Positions 46,842 through 55,906 of a stretch of DNA of 64,000 bases are shown here, one piece after another. The stretch covers positions 7,970,167-8,034,166 of the forward strand of contig NZ_AP018227.1 in assembly GCF_002368095.1 (NCBI RefSeq), given 5' to 3'. A program made the translations under genes and the position numbers. Source of the DNA: Calothrix parasitica NIES-267. GTDB taxonomy: Bacteria > Cyanobacteriota > Cyanobacteriia > Cyanobacteriales > Nostocaceae. Under the pieces are notes generated by a model that had not been told where the DNA came from, did not search any database, and worked only from the letters and a program-made list of their open reading frames with translations. How positions within the stretch are numbered: the stretch's first letter is position 1; each line of letters starts with the position of its first letter.

Positions 46842-47567
46842 ATGGAAGTTACAGAAAATATCCGTACTTTGTCGGTTGATATTGGTGGTAGTGGTGTAAA
46901 ATTAATGGTTCTGGATAATAGTGGAAATCCTTTAACAGAAAAATTAAGGGTAGAAACACCTCAACCTGCTTCTAGAAAATTAGTGATTGATGCGATTTTA
47001 GAGCTAGCTAAAATGGCAGGTGAATTTGAACGAGTTTCGGTTGGATTCCCTGGTGTGGTACAAAATGGAGTAACCAATACAGCGGTTAATTTAGATTCTG
47101 ATTGGGTAGGTTTTGATTTAGCAACAGCTTTATTTGAATTTTTGAAAAAGCCGGTAAAGGTAGTTAATGATGCGGATATGCAGGGTTTAGCTGCAATTGC
47201 TGGTGAAGGTGTTGAATTGGTAGTTACCTTGGGAACGGGATTTGGTTCGGCTTTATTTGTAAATGGTAAATTGGTTCCAAATTTGGAAATGGGACACCAT
47301 CGTTTTCGTAAGGGTGATACTTATGAAGAGCAATTAGGACGTTCTGCATTGAAAAAAATTGGTGATGAAAAATGGAATAAACGTTTGAAGAAAGCGATTG
47401 ATTCTTTGCAAAGTTTATTTAATTATGATTATCTATATATTGGTGGTGGCGAAGCAAAAAAGATAGATATAGAGCTACCATCAAATGTAAAAGTTATTCC
47501 TAATATTTTTGGCTTATTAGGTGGTATTGCATTATGGCGAGATGAATATCCTTATAGTAATAGTTAA
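46842..47567 (+). CDS. ROK-family kinase, polyphosphate-glucokinase-like
   Basis: 241 aa. The start ATG 46842 follows GGGAGAAAATTCG, a good ribosome-binding site; the frame extends further upstream but without conservation. ATPase-fold motifs: LSVDIGGSGVKLMVLD (phosphate 1), VSVGFPGVVQ, NDADMQGLAA (catalytic Asp) and VVTLGTGFGSALF (phosphate 2), with YIGGGEAKK for adenosine. The usual ROK zinc motif (GHxxxxxxxCxCGxxGC) is absent; instead GHHRFRKGDTYEEQLG is present, as in polyphosphate-glucokinase-like members. It probably phosphorylates glucose or a related sugar. Confidence 0.87.
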   Translation: MEVTENIRTLSVDIGGSGVKLMVLDNSGNPLTEKLRVETPQPASRKLVIDAILELAKMAGEFERVSVGFPGVVQNGVTNTAVNLDSDWVGFDLATALFEFLKKPVKVVNDADMQGLAAIAGEGVELVVTLGTGFGSALFVNGKLVPNLEMGHHRFRKGDTYEEQLGRSALKKIGDEKWNKRLKKAIDSLQSLFNYDYLYIGGGEAKKIDIELPSNVKVIPNIFGLLGGIALWRDEYPYSNS

Positions 47568-47696
47568 AAGGTAAAAGGTAATATCAAACCATAAATAAAA
47601 TATTAGTTATTTAGAGTAACTCAGCTAATTATATTTTTTTATGTTTTATTCTGTAGAGAATCTATAGAAATATTCAATCCTAGCTGATAATTTACA

Positions 47697-47727
47697 AGCC
47701 CGGTTTTTCAAAAAAACCGGGTTTCTA
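47697..47727. terminator. CCCGG bidirectional terminator
   Basis: CCCGGTTTTTC-AAAAAAACCGGG hairpin in the 219-bp gap between the converging ROK and ABA4-like genes, with T runs on either strand. Confidence 0.7.
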
Positions 47728-47786
47728 GTAACTAATGTTTTAGACTACAAAAAAATATTTTACCGTTCCCTCTTTTTCCATATAAA

Positions 47787-48245
47787 TTAACTAGTAGCTG
47801 ATGTTGTATTCTGTGTTGATTCCTTTGAAGAGAATAATTGAGAAATCCAGTAGGTAAAAATGTGAGAAAGTAAGCCTAAAGGGCCAGCAAACAGGCAAAG
47901 TGCAAGAGAGTGGAAAGTCCAAATACCTGTTTTAGCTCCAGCTAAATATATGTAGCGTCCTACAAATAAATCCATTACTAAAAAATGAATCCATCCAGTT
48001 GCAGCAGCAGTTTCATCTCCAAAGAATCGAGCAATATCTGCTAATTGAGGATTTGATAGAGCTTCTGCATTCTCTGGTGTAACGCTACTAATAAATAAAT
48101 ATAAATACAGTCCTGCTAAAGGTACAAACGGTATATATGAACCTATTACTCGTTGCGTCACTTTCCACTTTGGAAGAAAAATCATCAATAACCAAAAAGG
48201 AAGAACGAAAAGATTGGCAATATTAAATAATTCGCTGATATACAT
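47787..48245 (-). CDS. ABA4-like (DUF4281) membrane protein
   Basis: 152 aa with four hydrophobic segments (about 7-24, 33-52, 83-104, 112-135). LPFWLLMIFLPKW at the start, TGWIHFLVMDLFVGRYIY in the middle and FAGPLGLLSHI near the end are the DUF4281 landmarks. The plant relative ABA4 is needed for neoxanthin synthesis; in cyanobacteria the role is unknown, although a carotenoid link is plausible. Preceded by no clear RBS. Confidence 0.88.
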   Translation of the reverse strand: MYISELFNIANLFVLPFWLLMIFLPKWKVTQRVIGSYIPFVPLAGLYLYLFISSVTPENAEALSNPQLADIARFFGDETAAATGWIHFLVMDLFVGRYIYLAGAKTGIWTFHSLALCLFAGPLGLLSHIFTYWISQLFSSKESTQNTTSATS

Positions 48246-48505
48246 AGAACAAAATCGCGCTACACATCGATAAGACTTAGTATAATTGTTGTTGATTCAA
48301 AAATAATTATTTATAGCGATTCCGAAACCAGTTAAAATATCTATCTACGGTTGATAAGTAAGTAGCTAACATTAAATGTGAAACCTCACCCTCAGTCCCT
48401 CCTTATTAAGGAGAGGGAAGCGGTCGGCAGGGTGAAGTCTTAATTTTATATTTAATTACATCTACCTACTTATCCGAAATCCAAAATCGAATGGGGTAGT
48501 ATCTT
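48246..48505. repeat. Intergenic with a fragment of repeat A
   Basis: CCTCACCC, CCCTCCTTATTAAGGAGAGGG (about 48389-48420) and a GGGTGAAG end resemble the core of repeat A without the TATAGCG ends. Confidence 0.5.
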
Positions 48506-49234
48506 TTGACGACTATTAAATGTAAAGATAAAACTTTTTCTAATATACAAGCTATTTTATTTGATAAAAACGGTACTTTAGAAGACTCTGAAGTCAATTT
48601 ACGTTATTTTGCTCAAAAAGCAGCCAGAATTATGGACGCGCAAATCCCAGGTATTGGGGAACCTTTATTAATGGCTTTTGGTGTCAATGGTGATAGTCTA
48701 GATGCTGCGGGATTAATGGCTGTAGCAAGTCGTCGTGAAACGGAAATCGCAGCAGCAGCTTATATTGCTGAAACGGGAAGAGGTTGGATTGAATCTTTGA
48801 AAATAGCCCGCGAAAGTTTGGATGAAGCAGAAAAATATCTTAGTGATTCTCCTTCACCTTTATTTACAGGTAGTTTAGAAATTTTACAAAAGCTTTCGCA
48901 GACGGAATTGAAACTGGGTATCCTTTCAGCAGCGACAACCCAAGAAGTAAATCAATTTGTCAAAGTTCATCAACTGGGTGAATATTTAGATTTAGAAATG
49001 GGAGTAGACGGTAATATTTTTAAGCCAGACCCGGCTTTATTTATCCAAGCTTGTGAAAAGTTAGGAGTAGAACCAAAAACAACTTTGATGGTAGGAGATT
49101 CTGTTGGTGATATGCAAATGGGGCTTAATGCAAAAGCTGCTGGATGTATTGGTATTACTTGGATTGGCAAATACGATAACGTTCGAGGTGCGGATGTGGT
49201 AATTAATAAGTTGGATGAAATTGAAATTTTTTAA
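48506..49234 (+). CDS. HAD-superfamily hydrolase with altered motif I
   Basis: 242 aa from TTG 48506 with GGGG about ten bases upstream. HAD core: motif I ILFDKNGTLEDS near residue 19-24, a helical cap, motif II in LGILSAATTQ, motif III lysine in FKPDPALF, motif IV MVGDSVGDMQMG. In motif I (DxDxT/V) the second Asp is Asn (D-K-N-G-T), unusual for a phosphatase because that residue is the general acid/base. It may be a phosphatase of reduced activity or one using another group. Substrate unknown. Confidence 0.85.
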   Translation: MTTIKCKDKTFSNIQAILFDKNGTLEDSEVNLRYFAQKAARIMDAQIPGIGEPLLMAFGVNGDSLDAAGLMAVASRRETEIAAAAYIAETGRGWIESLKIARESLDEAEKYLSDSPSPLFTGSLEILQKLSQTELKLGILSAATTQEVNQFVKVHQLGEYLDLEMGVDGNIFKPDPALFIQACEKLGVEPKTTLMVGDSVGDMQMGLNAKAAGCIGITWIGKYDNVRGADVVINKLDEIEIF

Positions 49235-49257
49235 ATATTGACCTGGGTTTTGTAGCA

Positions 49258-49310
49258 AACATAAAACCGGTGTAGAGACGTAGCACTGCTACGTCTCCCA
49301 ACAGTTGCGA
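49258..49310. repeat. Palindromic repeat, GTAGAGACG family, copy 2
   Basis: GTAGAGACGTAGCACTGCTACGTCTCCC is a near-perfect palindrome of about 26 bp, the best-preserved copy of the family. It sits between the convergent HAD and outer-membrane genes and may act as a terminator. Confidence 0.75.
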
Positions 49311-49345
49311 GAAAACAAATCAATCACTAACTAAATCACGAAAAA

Positions 49346-50623
49346 TTAAAACGAAGATTGCAACCCCAGCGTTAATACCCAATCCGTCTCCAATTGAGGC
49401 CCATCTAAATCGCGCAAAATAGGTAATTCAAATTCCATCGCTAACCGAGAACCTTGTAAATTACCTTCGGGAGCATATAAATTAACCCCAAAACCTAGAT
49501 TAATTTGAGTACCGTTTCTTAATTCTGGGTCAGCTGTCGGAATCATCATCGGATTTAGTCTATCGTCAGCACCATCAATATCTCCCCAAGTTGTCCCAGT
49601 CAAACGCAAAGAAGTACTCAACCAATCAGTCCAGTTACGAGCAACCCAACCTGAAAGCTGATATTTATTCCCCAAACGATAACCGTTATCATTCTTTCCA
49701 AGTCTTAAAGTTGTTAAAGCTTGCGCTCCCCAAGAACCTTTTCCTGACTGACCTAAATAGGTGATTCCCGGTAGCAAATCAAAAGTACCGGAACCAATTT
49801 GCATTGGATAAGGAAGTATTTGGTCTTCACCTGCTGGAGTATCGTCTCTTTCGTTAATTGAACCGGTGGGAAAACTAACTCCAAGGTTTAAATGAACTCG
49901 CTGTTTCTGTTTATCGAATATTGTATACAGGGTTGTGGTTTTGATATCTCCGATTCCTTCAGAGTTGGTAGTGAAGCGGTTCCCCATACGAGTTAGATGT
50001 TCCATTTCTTTGGAAACAAAAGGTACCATAGCCATCACGGTCAGACTGTCGCTAACTCCATACATTGCTCCAAACATATGCATGTCCATGGTCATATCAA
50101 CCGGAGTGACCATAAAATCCTGCAATACTTCGCTATTGCTAATACTATTGGTACCGTCACGATTACCATCCATGTCCATAAACATATAGCGGTAGGAAGC
50201 CATAAATTCTCCCTTTTTATGAGCATGGTCTCCCATTACTCCAATCGGAGCATGTCCGTCTGGACGAGAAGATGACCATTTATCGGGGTCGGTATTATAT
50301 TCGCTGTCAGCAATGATTAATTTTTCGCTGGATAAATTATCAGAATTATCGGAAAAGTTATTTAAATTAGATTTATGTAAATCTAGTTGATTTAAGTTTG
50401 GTTGATTTAAATTTAAGTCCGCAGCAGAAGTCGAAATTATTGAGTTTTTCTGAATTTCTAGTTGAGACTGTTTTGTTAATTGTTTGGATTGAATTAATTT
50501 TTCAATCAAGCTGCGATTTCCGTTTTTTATAATTAATTGCGGTTTAACTTCTGCAAAAGCAGCTAGCGGATTTAAAAGAATACTGATAATACTAACACTA
50601 TATAGATAATGATTTAATTTCAA
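49346..50623 (-). CDS. Outer-membrane beta-barrel protein, Met-rich
   Basis: 425 aa with a signal peptide (MKLNHYLYSVSIISILLNP ... AFA). After an Asn/Leu-rich spacer, residues about 115-185 are strikingly rich in Met, His and Asp (HAPIGVMGDHAHKKGEFMAS, YMFMDMDGNRDG, TPVDMTMDMHMFGAMYG). The remainder is made of alternating strands ending ETDWVLTLGLQSSF, with a terminal Phe as in outer-membrane barrels. The Met/His region suggests copper or silver binding, and homologous porin-like proteins occur in copper-handling loci. No efflux or copper genes are adjacent here. Confidence 0.7.
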   Translation of the reverse strand: MKLNHYLYSVSIISILLNPLAAFAEVKPQLIIKNGNRSLIEKLIQSKQLTKQSQLEIQKNSIISTSAADLNLNQPNLNQLDLHKSNLNNFSDNSDNLSSEKLIIADSEYNTDPDKWSSSRPDGHAPIGVMGDHAHKKGEFMASYRYMFMDMDGNRDGTNSISNSEVLQDFMVTPVDMTMDMHMFGAMYGVSDSLTVMAMVPFVSKEMEHLTRMGNRFTTNSEGIGDIKTTTLYTIFDKQKQRVHLNLGVSFPTGSINERDDTPAGEDQILPYPMQIGSGTFDLLPGITYLGQSGKGSWGAQALTTLRLGKNDNGYRLGNKYQLSGWVARNWTDWLSTSLRLTGTTWGDIDGADDRLNPMMIPTADPELRNGTQINLGFGVNLYAPEGNLQGSRLAMEFELPILRDLDGPQLETDWVLTLGLQSSF

Positions 50624-50874
50624 TTTTAAAACCTCTATTTTTACATAAGTAATTTGGTGATGAGGTATAGTATCAAATTAAAAATATATTCCACAAAAGA
50701 CAGCTTGTCATACTTGACCGCAAACAATCAAACTGCCTTCATCTTCTAGATGTTATTGTAATTCACTTGACAATATTTAGATTTATAGTAAGAAATTCAA
50801 ATTTTAAACTTAGAAAATAAAATAATCATTACAGACCTTTGTTTATAAATAAATATTCCTTCATTAGCTTGTAT

Positions 50875-51018
50875 TATAGCGTTCGTTTATCAAGCAACTG
50901 AGGTACAGCTTAACCTCATCCCGATAAAGCTATGTTTCATCTCCCCTCTCCTTAATAAGGAGAGGGGTTGGGGGTGAGGTTTTGAGACGTATACCTCACC
51001 AGACTAAAAAACGCTATA
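50875..51018. repeat. Repeat A, copy 2, uninterrupted
   Basis: 144 bp bounded by TATAGCGTT (50875-50883) and AACGCTATA (51010-51018). Inside, CCCCTCTCCTTAATAAGG-AGAGGGG is a palindrome. In reverse orientation it matches the two flanks of the MITE at 7569-7796, so it is the empty-site reference. Confidence 0.8.
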
Positions 51019-51325
51019 TACTTAACCCCAAATTTTTATCTAAAAATGGTTTGAATAAAATTAAATCCAGTGTAATAAACCCGATTTATTTGTTATTTAA
51101 CAACGATATAAGTAGTTAAACATAATCAATTACACAATGTCATTGCGAGTGTAACGAAGTGAAACGAAGCAATCGCAAGGTTTAGGGCTAATTTTATTAG
51201 CTTTTAATAAGAGTAAATAATTTTGTTCGCTTACTTATTCCAACTCTCATCATTAGAAACTAGATTTAATGGAGTTTATTGTAAATGGTGTAATAAGTTG
51301 GTATAAAACCTATTTCAATACAGTA

Positions 51326-51354
51326 AAACCCAGTATTATGAAAATACTGAGTTT
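51326..51354 (-). terminator. Hairpin after the L,D-transpeptidase gene
   Basis: On the minus strand CAGTATT-TTCAT-AATACTG with GGGTTTTA after it, about 50 bp downstream of the stop. Confidence 0.55.
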
Positions 51355-51403
51355 CTAAATTCAATCTAAATTCAACTACTATTTAATCACGCTGAATAGT
51401 TGA

Positions 51404-51925
51404 CTATTTTTGTACAACTACTGTTGTTCCAACTGATGCCCAATTAAATATTTTTTTAGCATGATTGGGCGCTACATTTACACAGCCACGACTAACTGGG
51501 GTACCAAAATTATTATGCCAGTACGCGCCATGAATTCCATAACCGCCTTGATAATACATTGTGTGAGGAACATTTTCAATATCGTAATCTTCACCTTTCA
51601 TCCGAGTTTTTTCCAATTTTGTATAGATATTAAATACACCTGTGGGGGTAGGAGTATCTTTTTTACCAGTGGAAACAATAACACCAAATACGGGTTTATT
51701 TCCTTCCCAAGTTATTAATCTTTGCTCTGATAAATCTACTTGAATCCAGCGTTTATTGGAGTTTTTAAGCTGTTTAACTTTCTCAATGGCTTTTTGCTGA
51801 GAGTTTTGCGTATGATGCGCTGTAGCCTTATTCGTAGGAAGACTAACAAAACTAGCCGACAGTGCTATTCCAGCAACAAAAATTTTCAAACTACGAATAT
51901 ACTTAGGCAAAAGTGGACTTTTCAT
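51404..51925 (-). CDS. L,D-transpeptidase (YkuD)
   Basis: 173 aa from ATG 51925 (TTG 51940 is a longer alternative). Signal peptide at the start (about 8-33, ending near [13 protein letters not shown]). The YkuD domain runs from [17 protein letters not shown] and carries the active site [10 protein letters not shown]...PVSRGCVNV with catalytic Cys, His and Arg. It forms 3-3 peptidoglycan cross-links or attaches proteins to the wall in the periplasm. Length is that of a single-domain enzyme. Confidence 0.93.
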   Translation of the reverse strand: MKSPLLPKYIRSLKIFVAGIALSASFVSLPTNKATAHHTQNSQQKAIEKVKQLKNSNKRWIQVDLSEQRLITWEGNKPVFGVIVSTGKKDTPTPTGVFNIYTKLEKTRMKGEDYDIENVPHTMYYQGGYGIHGAYWHNNFGTPVSRGCVNVAPNHAKKIFNWASVGTTVVVQK

Positions 51926-52026
51926 AATTAATACTCTCAAATGACGTGAATTTTTATCTATTTATTTTTATAGCTAGATTTAAGAACTGATTTCTGTCAC
52001 AAGCTATGGATATCTCAATTTTCATC

Positions 52027-52680
52027 CTAATTTATTTTTCTGAGGAGAATTTCTGTCCGACGAGTTATTGAATCCCAATCTTCAGACATAACTAGATGTT
52101 TGGGAAATAACTCACTGCTCAATCCAATTGCGATCGCACCTGCTTCGAGAAATTCAACAGCGTTTTCTACAGTCACACCTCCAGTTGGGATTAAGGGAAT
52201 ATGTCCCAGTGGACCCTGCAAACTTTTGATATATCCAATCCCACCCACTGCTTGTACGGGAAAGACTTTGACGCAAGTAGCACCCTGAGTCCAAGCTGTA
52301 ACAATTTCAGTGGGAGTTAACGCTCCTGGTATAACTGGTAAGTTTTGACGAATAGCTGCTTGAATTATCCCTTGGTCAATATGGGGACTAAACAGAAACT
52401 CTGCACCTGCGCGTACAGCCTGATGCATTTGTTTCAAATTTAACAATGTCCCCGCGCCGATAACACAGTTAGGTAATTCCCTATTTAGCTGTTCAATCAA
52501 CTCAGCAGCTTCGGGAGTATTCCAAGTTATTTCAATTAACCGTATTCCAGCAGAGGCTACAGAATGAGCCATTTGTCGAGCCAATTTTTTTTTCTGGGCA
52601 CGAATCACAGCGATAACGCGGTATTTTCTCAAAAGCATTAGCCAAGGAGAATTAGAAATTGGACATTGGGCATCGAGCAT
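52027..52680 (-). CDS. eda: KDPG/KHG aldolase
   Basis: 217 aa TIM-barrel class I aldolase. Glu50 (EITWNTPEA), GAGTLL, FSPHID, PGALTPTE and Schiff-base Lys138 (TCVKVFP), followed by GGIGYIKSLQGPLGHIPLIPTGG. It splits 2-keto-3-deoxy-6-phosphogluconate to pyruvate and glyceraldehyde-3-phosphate in the Entner-Doudoroff route; some homologues instead act on 4-hydroxy-2-oxoglutarate. A HIP1 octamer at 52130. No edd gene nearby. Confidence 0.93.
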   Translation of the reverse strand: MLDAQCPISNSPWLMLLRKYRVIAVIRAQKKKLARQMAHSVASAGIRLIEITWNTPEAAELIEQLNRELPNCVIGAGTLLNLKQMHQAVRAGAEFLFSPHIDQGIIQAAIRQNLPVIPGALTPTEIVTAWTQGATCVKVFPVQAVGGIGYIKSLQGPLGHIPLIPTGGVTVENAVEFLEAGAIAIGLSSELFPKHLVMSEDWDSITRRTEILLRKIN

Positions 52681-53000
52681 TAGACATGAATAATTAGCAA
52701 TGAAAAGTCTTTGATTTAAAGTCTTATTTTGTAAAAATTATGCAGCATAAACCCTATTTTTCTTAGAGTCTAAATTTCTACTTTTATCAAATGTAAATTA
52801 GTATTAATTATTTTTTCATTGAATAATAGTCGCTTATTTATTAATGTGAATTCTGTTATATTTTCTACTATCAGCGCACAATAAACCCAAAATTTCATCT
52901 TTTTTTTTGGATTGTGTATATATATGTGTATGGCTAATGTGATAAAAGCTAAGTAAATAAACGCAATTATCATCATTTAGCCATTGTGCTTTCAGTTCGC
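52681..53000. other. Divergent upstream region of eda and the WD40 gene
   Basis: 320 bp, A/T-rich, with the TTTTTTTTT run near 52903. A 68-codon open frame on the minus strand (52770-52976) has a hydrophobic start but no ribosome-binding site and is not supported. No repeat array. Confidence 0.4.
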
Positions 53001-54107
53001 ATGATTCACAAACAACTCTTTCACAAAAGCTTTATCGCGTCGGTTGTCGCAGCTACAGTTATTATTGGTGGGGGTCAATTAAATTACACTTCTGCTCAAA
53101 CTTCTATAACTCAATCAACAACTACAAAATCTCCACAAGCTAAACCTGCTTTAACCTTACAGGGACACATATGGACTATCGAAGCTTTGGCTTTTAGTCC
53201 AGATGGAAAAACTTTGGTCAGCGGTAGTTACGACCACACTGTAAAAGTATGGAATTTGGGGAATGGTAAATTAATTCGTACCCTTGATGGGCATAAAGAC
53301 GGGGTAAATGATGTTCTTATCAGTCCCGACGGAAAACTGTTTTTCACTGCTGGAGGAACCGCAGAACCCAATACCACCAAGGTAATCAAGGTATGGGATA
53401 TGAAAACTAAAAAATTATTGCGTACCCTCAAAGGACATAACCTCGGAGTTACATCTCTAGCAATTACTCCCGATGGTAAAACCCTTATCAGCGGTAGTTA
53501 CGACAAAACAATTAGATTTTGGGACCCGCAAAAAGGTATAAGAAAGCGTACTTTAACCGGACATGACAGTCCCGTGCTTTCGGTTGCTATCAGTCCCGAC
53601 GGAAAAACTCTTGCTAGTGGTGGTGGTTCTCTCAATAGCGATTCCGATAAAACAGTTAAATTATGGAATCTTGAAACGGGGGAATTGAAAAGTGATATCA
53701 AAGGAAACAACAACGTTATCAACTTTATCGGTTTTACCCCCGACGGGAAATATCTCGTTAACTCCACAGACCCTAAAATCAACGTTTGGGATTTAACTAC
53801 TGGTAAATTAGTTAATCGCTTTCAGGTATCTGATATCGAAGGAGTTACTTCTGCAACTTTAGGAAACGACAGTAAAAGTATCGTCACCACAACATTAGAC
53901 GGTGCAGTGACAATGTGGGATTTGGGCACCGGAAAAGCAATGAAAACTTTAGTTGAAGCTGCCAATAATCCGCAAAACTACGACGAACTTTATCCTACCA
54001 GCACCGCTTTTAGCCCCGATGGAAAAACCATTGCTATCGGTAATGGAGGAGGAGCTTATAATTCAAAATTTCCGATTAACATCCGAACAGTTAACAGCGA
54101 ACAGTGA
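53001..54107 (+). CDS. Exported WD40-repeat protein
   Basis: 368 aa from ATG 53001; GTG 52986 would add five residues. Signal peptide FIASVVAATVIIGGGQLNY ending about residue 35 (SAQT). The rest is a beta-propeller with six to seven WD40 blades (LVSGSYDHTVKVWNLGNGK, LISGSYDKTIRFWDP, TLASGGG...KLWNLETGE, YLVNSTDPKINVWDLTTGK, TTLDGAVTMWDLGTGK). Unlike most cyanobacterial WD40 proteins it seems to be exported to the periplasm, so a scaffold for surface or periplasmic partners is likely. DNA of neighbouring blades is near-identical (AGTCCCGACGGAAAA). Confidence 0.87.
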   Translation: MIHKQLFHKSFIASVVAATVIIGGGQLNYTSAQTSITQSTTTKSPQAKPALTLQGHIWTIEALAFSPDGKTLVSGSYDHTVKVWNLGNGKLIRTLDGHKDGVNDVLISPDGKLFFTAGGTAEPNTTKVIKVWDMKTKKLLRTLKGHNLGVTSLAITPDGKTLISGSYDKTIRFWDPQKGIRKRTLTGHDSPVLSVAISPDGKTLASGGGSLNSDSDKTVKLWNLETGELKSDIKGNNNVINFIGFTPDGKYLVNSTDPKINVWDLTTGKLVNRFQVSDIEGVTSATLGNDSKSIVTTTLDGAVTMWDLGTGKAMKTLVEAANNPQNYDELYPTSTAFSPDGKTIAIGNGGGAYNSKFPINIRTVNSEQ

Positions 54108-54275
54108 GGAGTTAGGAGTCAGGAGTTAGGAGTTATTTTGGATTTTGGATTTTGCGGTAAAGTTGGGGGTGTCGGTTTCCGTCCCCCAAACTTTACCAAG
54201 ACAGATTTTGGATTTTCTCTCAATTATCAATTCCCAATTCCCAATTCCCAATTCCCAATTCCCAATCCCCAATCC
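54106..54275. repeat. STRR between WD40 and phoH genes
   Basis: GGAGTTA/GGAGTCA units at 54107-54135, GGATTTT units after it, and CCAATTC heptamers at about 54234-54270. About 60% of the spacer is STRR. Confidence 0.75.
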
Positions 54276-55229
54276 TCACTTCTCATACTTTTCGTAAGCA
54301 GCAACAATCCGCTGTACTAAAGCATGACGAACGACATCTTTCTGAGAAAATTCACAAAAGCCTATACCTTCTACATGTCTTAATATTTGAAAGGCTGTTG
54401 CTAGTCCCGATTTTTGCTGTGATGGTAAATCGGTTTGAGTCATATCACCCGTTACTACCATACGGGAACGAAAACCCAAACGAGTTAACAACATTTTCAT
54501 CTGGGCTGGTGTAGTGTTTTGAGCTTCGTCTACAATCACAAAGGCATTGTTTAAAGTTCTTCCGCGCATGTAGGCTAGTGGTGCGACTTCGATTATCCCT
54601 CTTTCTATCAAGGAAGGTACTTTATCTGGTTCGATAAATTCATTGATTGCATCGTACAAAGGTCTTAGATAAGGATTAACTTTTTGCTGCAAATCTCCGG
54701 GTAAAAAACCTAATTTTTCACCTGCTTCCACCGCAGGACGAGTTAAAATTAGCTTCTCATACTTGTTGTCAAGCAATGCTTGAACCGCAACAACAACCGC
54801 TAAAAATGTTTTACCAGTTCCCGCAGGACCAATACAAAATGTCAAGTCACGCTTGCGGATTGCTTCAATATACTGTCGCTGACGAAAGGTTTTTGCACGA
54901 ATTTGTTCGCCCCTACGGGTTTTAGCAAGTACATCCTTTTGTAATGTTTGCAGTTCGTCTTCTCGATGAGTATCTAAGGCTTGACGCGCGGTCAAGATAT
55001 CGGTAAGAGATAATGTATTACCCTTTGTCCAGATATCTTCTAAAGACTTTACTAATCGACTAACCAAGTCAATTTGTTTTTCAGTACCGCTAACGTATAG
55101 TTCTTGTCCCCGTAGTACTACAGTGGCTCCAGTTTGTCGCGCTAGGAGCTTAAGGTTTTCTTCTTGATTTCCCGCTAAGGCCATAGCACTGGGGATGTCG
55201 GGCAGTTCTATTGTTATGGCATCTGCCAT
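54276..55229 (-). CDS. phoH: PhoH-family ATPase
   Basis: 317 aa. N-terminal KH-like segment (ELYVSGTEKQIDLVSRLVK) followed by the P-loop domain: FCIGPAGTGKTFLAV (Walker A, about 130-144), RPAVEAGEKLGFLPGD, FVIVDEAQNTTPAQMK (Walker B) and VVTGDMTQTDLP. PhoH/YbeZ-type proteins act with YbeY in rRNA and ribosome quality control. It stands 233 bp downstream of the khpA-rpsP genes on the same strand. Confidence 0.95.
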   Translation of the reverse strand: MADAITIELPDIPSAMALAGNQEENLKLLARQTGATVVLRGQELYVSGTEKQIDLVSRLVKSLEDIWTKGNTLSLTDILTARQALDTHREDELQTLQKDVLAKTRRGEQIRAKTFRQRQYIEAIRKRDLTFCIGPAGTGKTFLAVVVAVQALLDNKYEKLILTRPAVEAGEKLGFLPGDLQQKVNPYLRPLYDAINEFIEPDKVPSLIERGIIEVAPLAYMRGRTLNNAFVIVDEAQNTTPAQMKMLLTRLGFRSRMVVTGDMTQTDLPSQQKSGLATAFQILRHVEGIGFCEFSQKDVVRHALVQRIVAAYEKYEK

Positions 55230-55408
55230 AGTATTTATTATTAGTAAGCAGTAATTTTTTACAAGTTACTCCCTTTACAGGAGATGAATCTTATTCTCTG
55301 AGAGATTGGTGCAAATAGCAATGTTTTTAACTAATTAAATTAAATTAAATTAAATTAACTTAAATTCATCTAATTAATTAAATCAACATTTTTAATCCTT
55401 AATTGTTT

Positions 55409-55432
55409 ACTATCAGCCGTTGGGCTGATAGT
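55409..55432. terminator. Hairpin between khpA and phoH
   Basis: CTATCAGCC-GTTG-GGCTGATAG, nine perfect pairs, 30 bp after the khpA stop; no long T run, so a terminator or an RNA-processing stem. Confidence 0.5.
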
Positions 55433-55462
55433 TAATAAACCAAGAAACAAAAAATGTTTCAA

Positions 55463-55906
55463 TCAAATGCGAGTTCGGGGTTTGGTGAAATCTCTACGTC
55501 CGTCACCACGTCTTACTTTAGGCTTAGGCATTGGTAATTCTCTACTATGCCGTTCTTCGCTACTAGATGCGGGTGCATCCTCCCGACTTTCATTACTACC
55601 GTAAATATCTAGATATGCCGATTGTCCGGCAGCTTGAGCAGCCGCAGAAATCACGGTGCGAATAGCTTGGATGTTACGTCCACCACGACCGAACACTTTG
55701 CCTTTATCTGCACTATCAAAGGCAATACGAATCCAAGCTCGTTTGGTACTGTGAGAAATTTCACAATCAACGCTAAGAGTATCTGGAGATTCCAAAAACG
55801 GCTGCATCAAAAAATTTACTAGACCAACATAATCGGGATTTGTACCGGAATCTGTATTTGTTACTGTATCAGGATGCAGTTGCTGCACGGACTTGTTCAA
55901 AAACAT
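55463..55906 (-). CDS. khpA: KH-domain RNA-binding protein
   Basis: 147 aa. The type II KH domain is at about 45-105, with GXXG loop [11 protein letters not shown] and strand [19 protein letters not shown] basic, disordered C terminus ends in [16 protein letters not shown]. It resembles KhpA, which binds RNA with KhpB in cell-division control, but has a longer tail than usual. The ATG lies inside rpsP (38-bp overlap), suggesting translational coupling; a GTG at 55888 is an alternative. Confidence 0.85.
   Translation of the reverse strand: MFLNKSVQQLHPDTVTNTDSGTNPDYVGLVNFLMQPFLESPDTLSVDCEISHSTKRAWIRIAFDSADKGKVFGRGGRNIQAIRTVISAAAQAAGQSAYLDIYGSNESREDAPASSSEERHSRELPMPKPKVRRGDGRRDFTKPRTRI

Larger units (their letters stand above)
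50624..51403. repeat. 780-bp repeat-bearing intergenic region
   Basis: No gene. AT-rich 50640-50870. Uninterrupted repeat A at 50875-51018. One arm of the TCATTGCGAG family at about 51138-51181. A hairpin terminator at 51326-51354 belongs to the downstream transpeptidase gene. Confidence 0.7.

Noticed and set aside
52770-52976. 68-codon frame on the minus strand upstream of the WD40 gene
   Set aside because: No ribosome-binding site, poor composition outside the hydrophobic start, lies in a promoter region.
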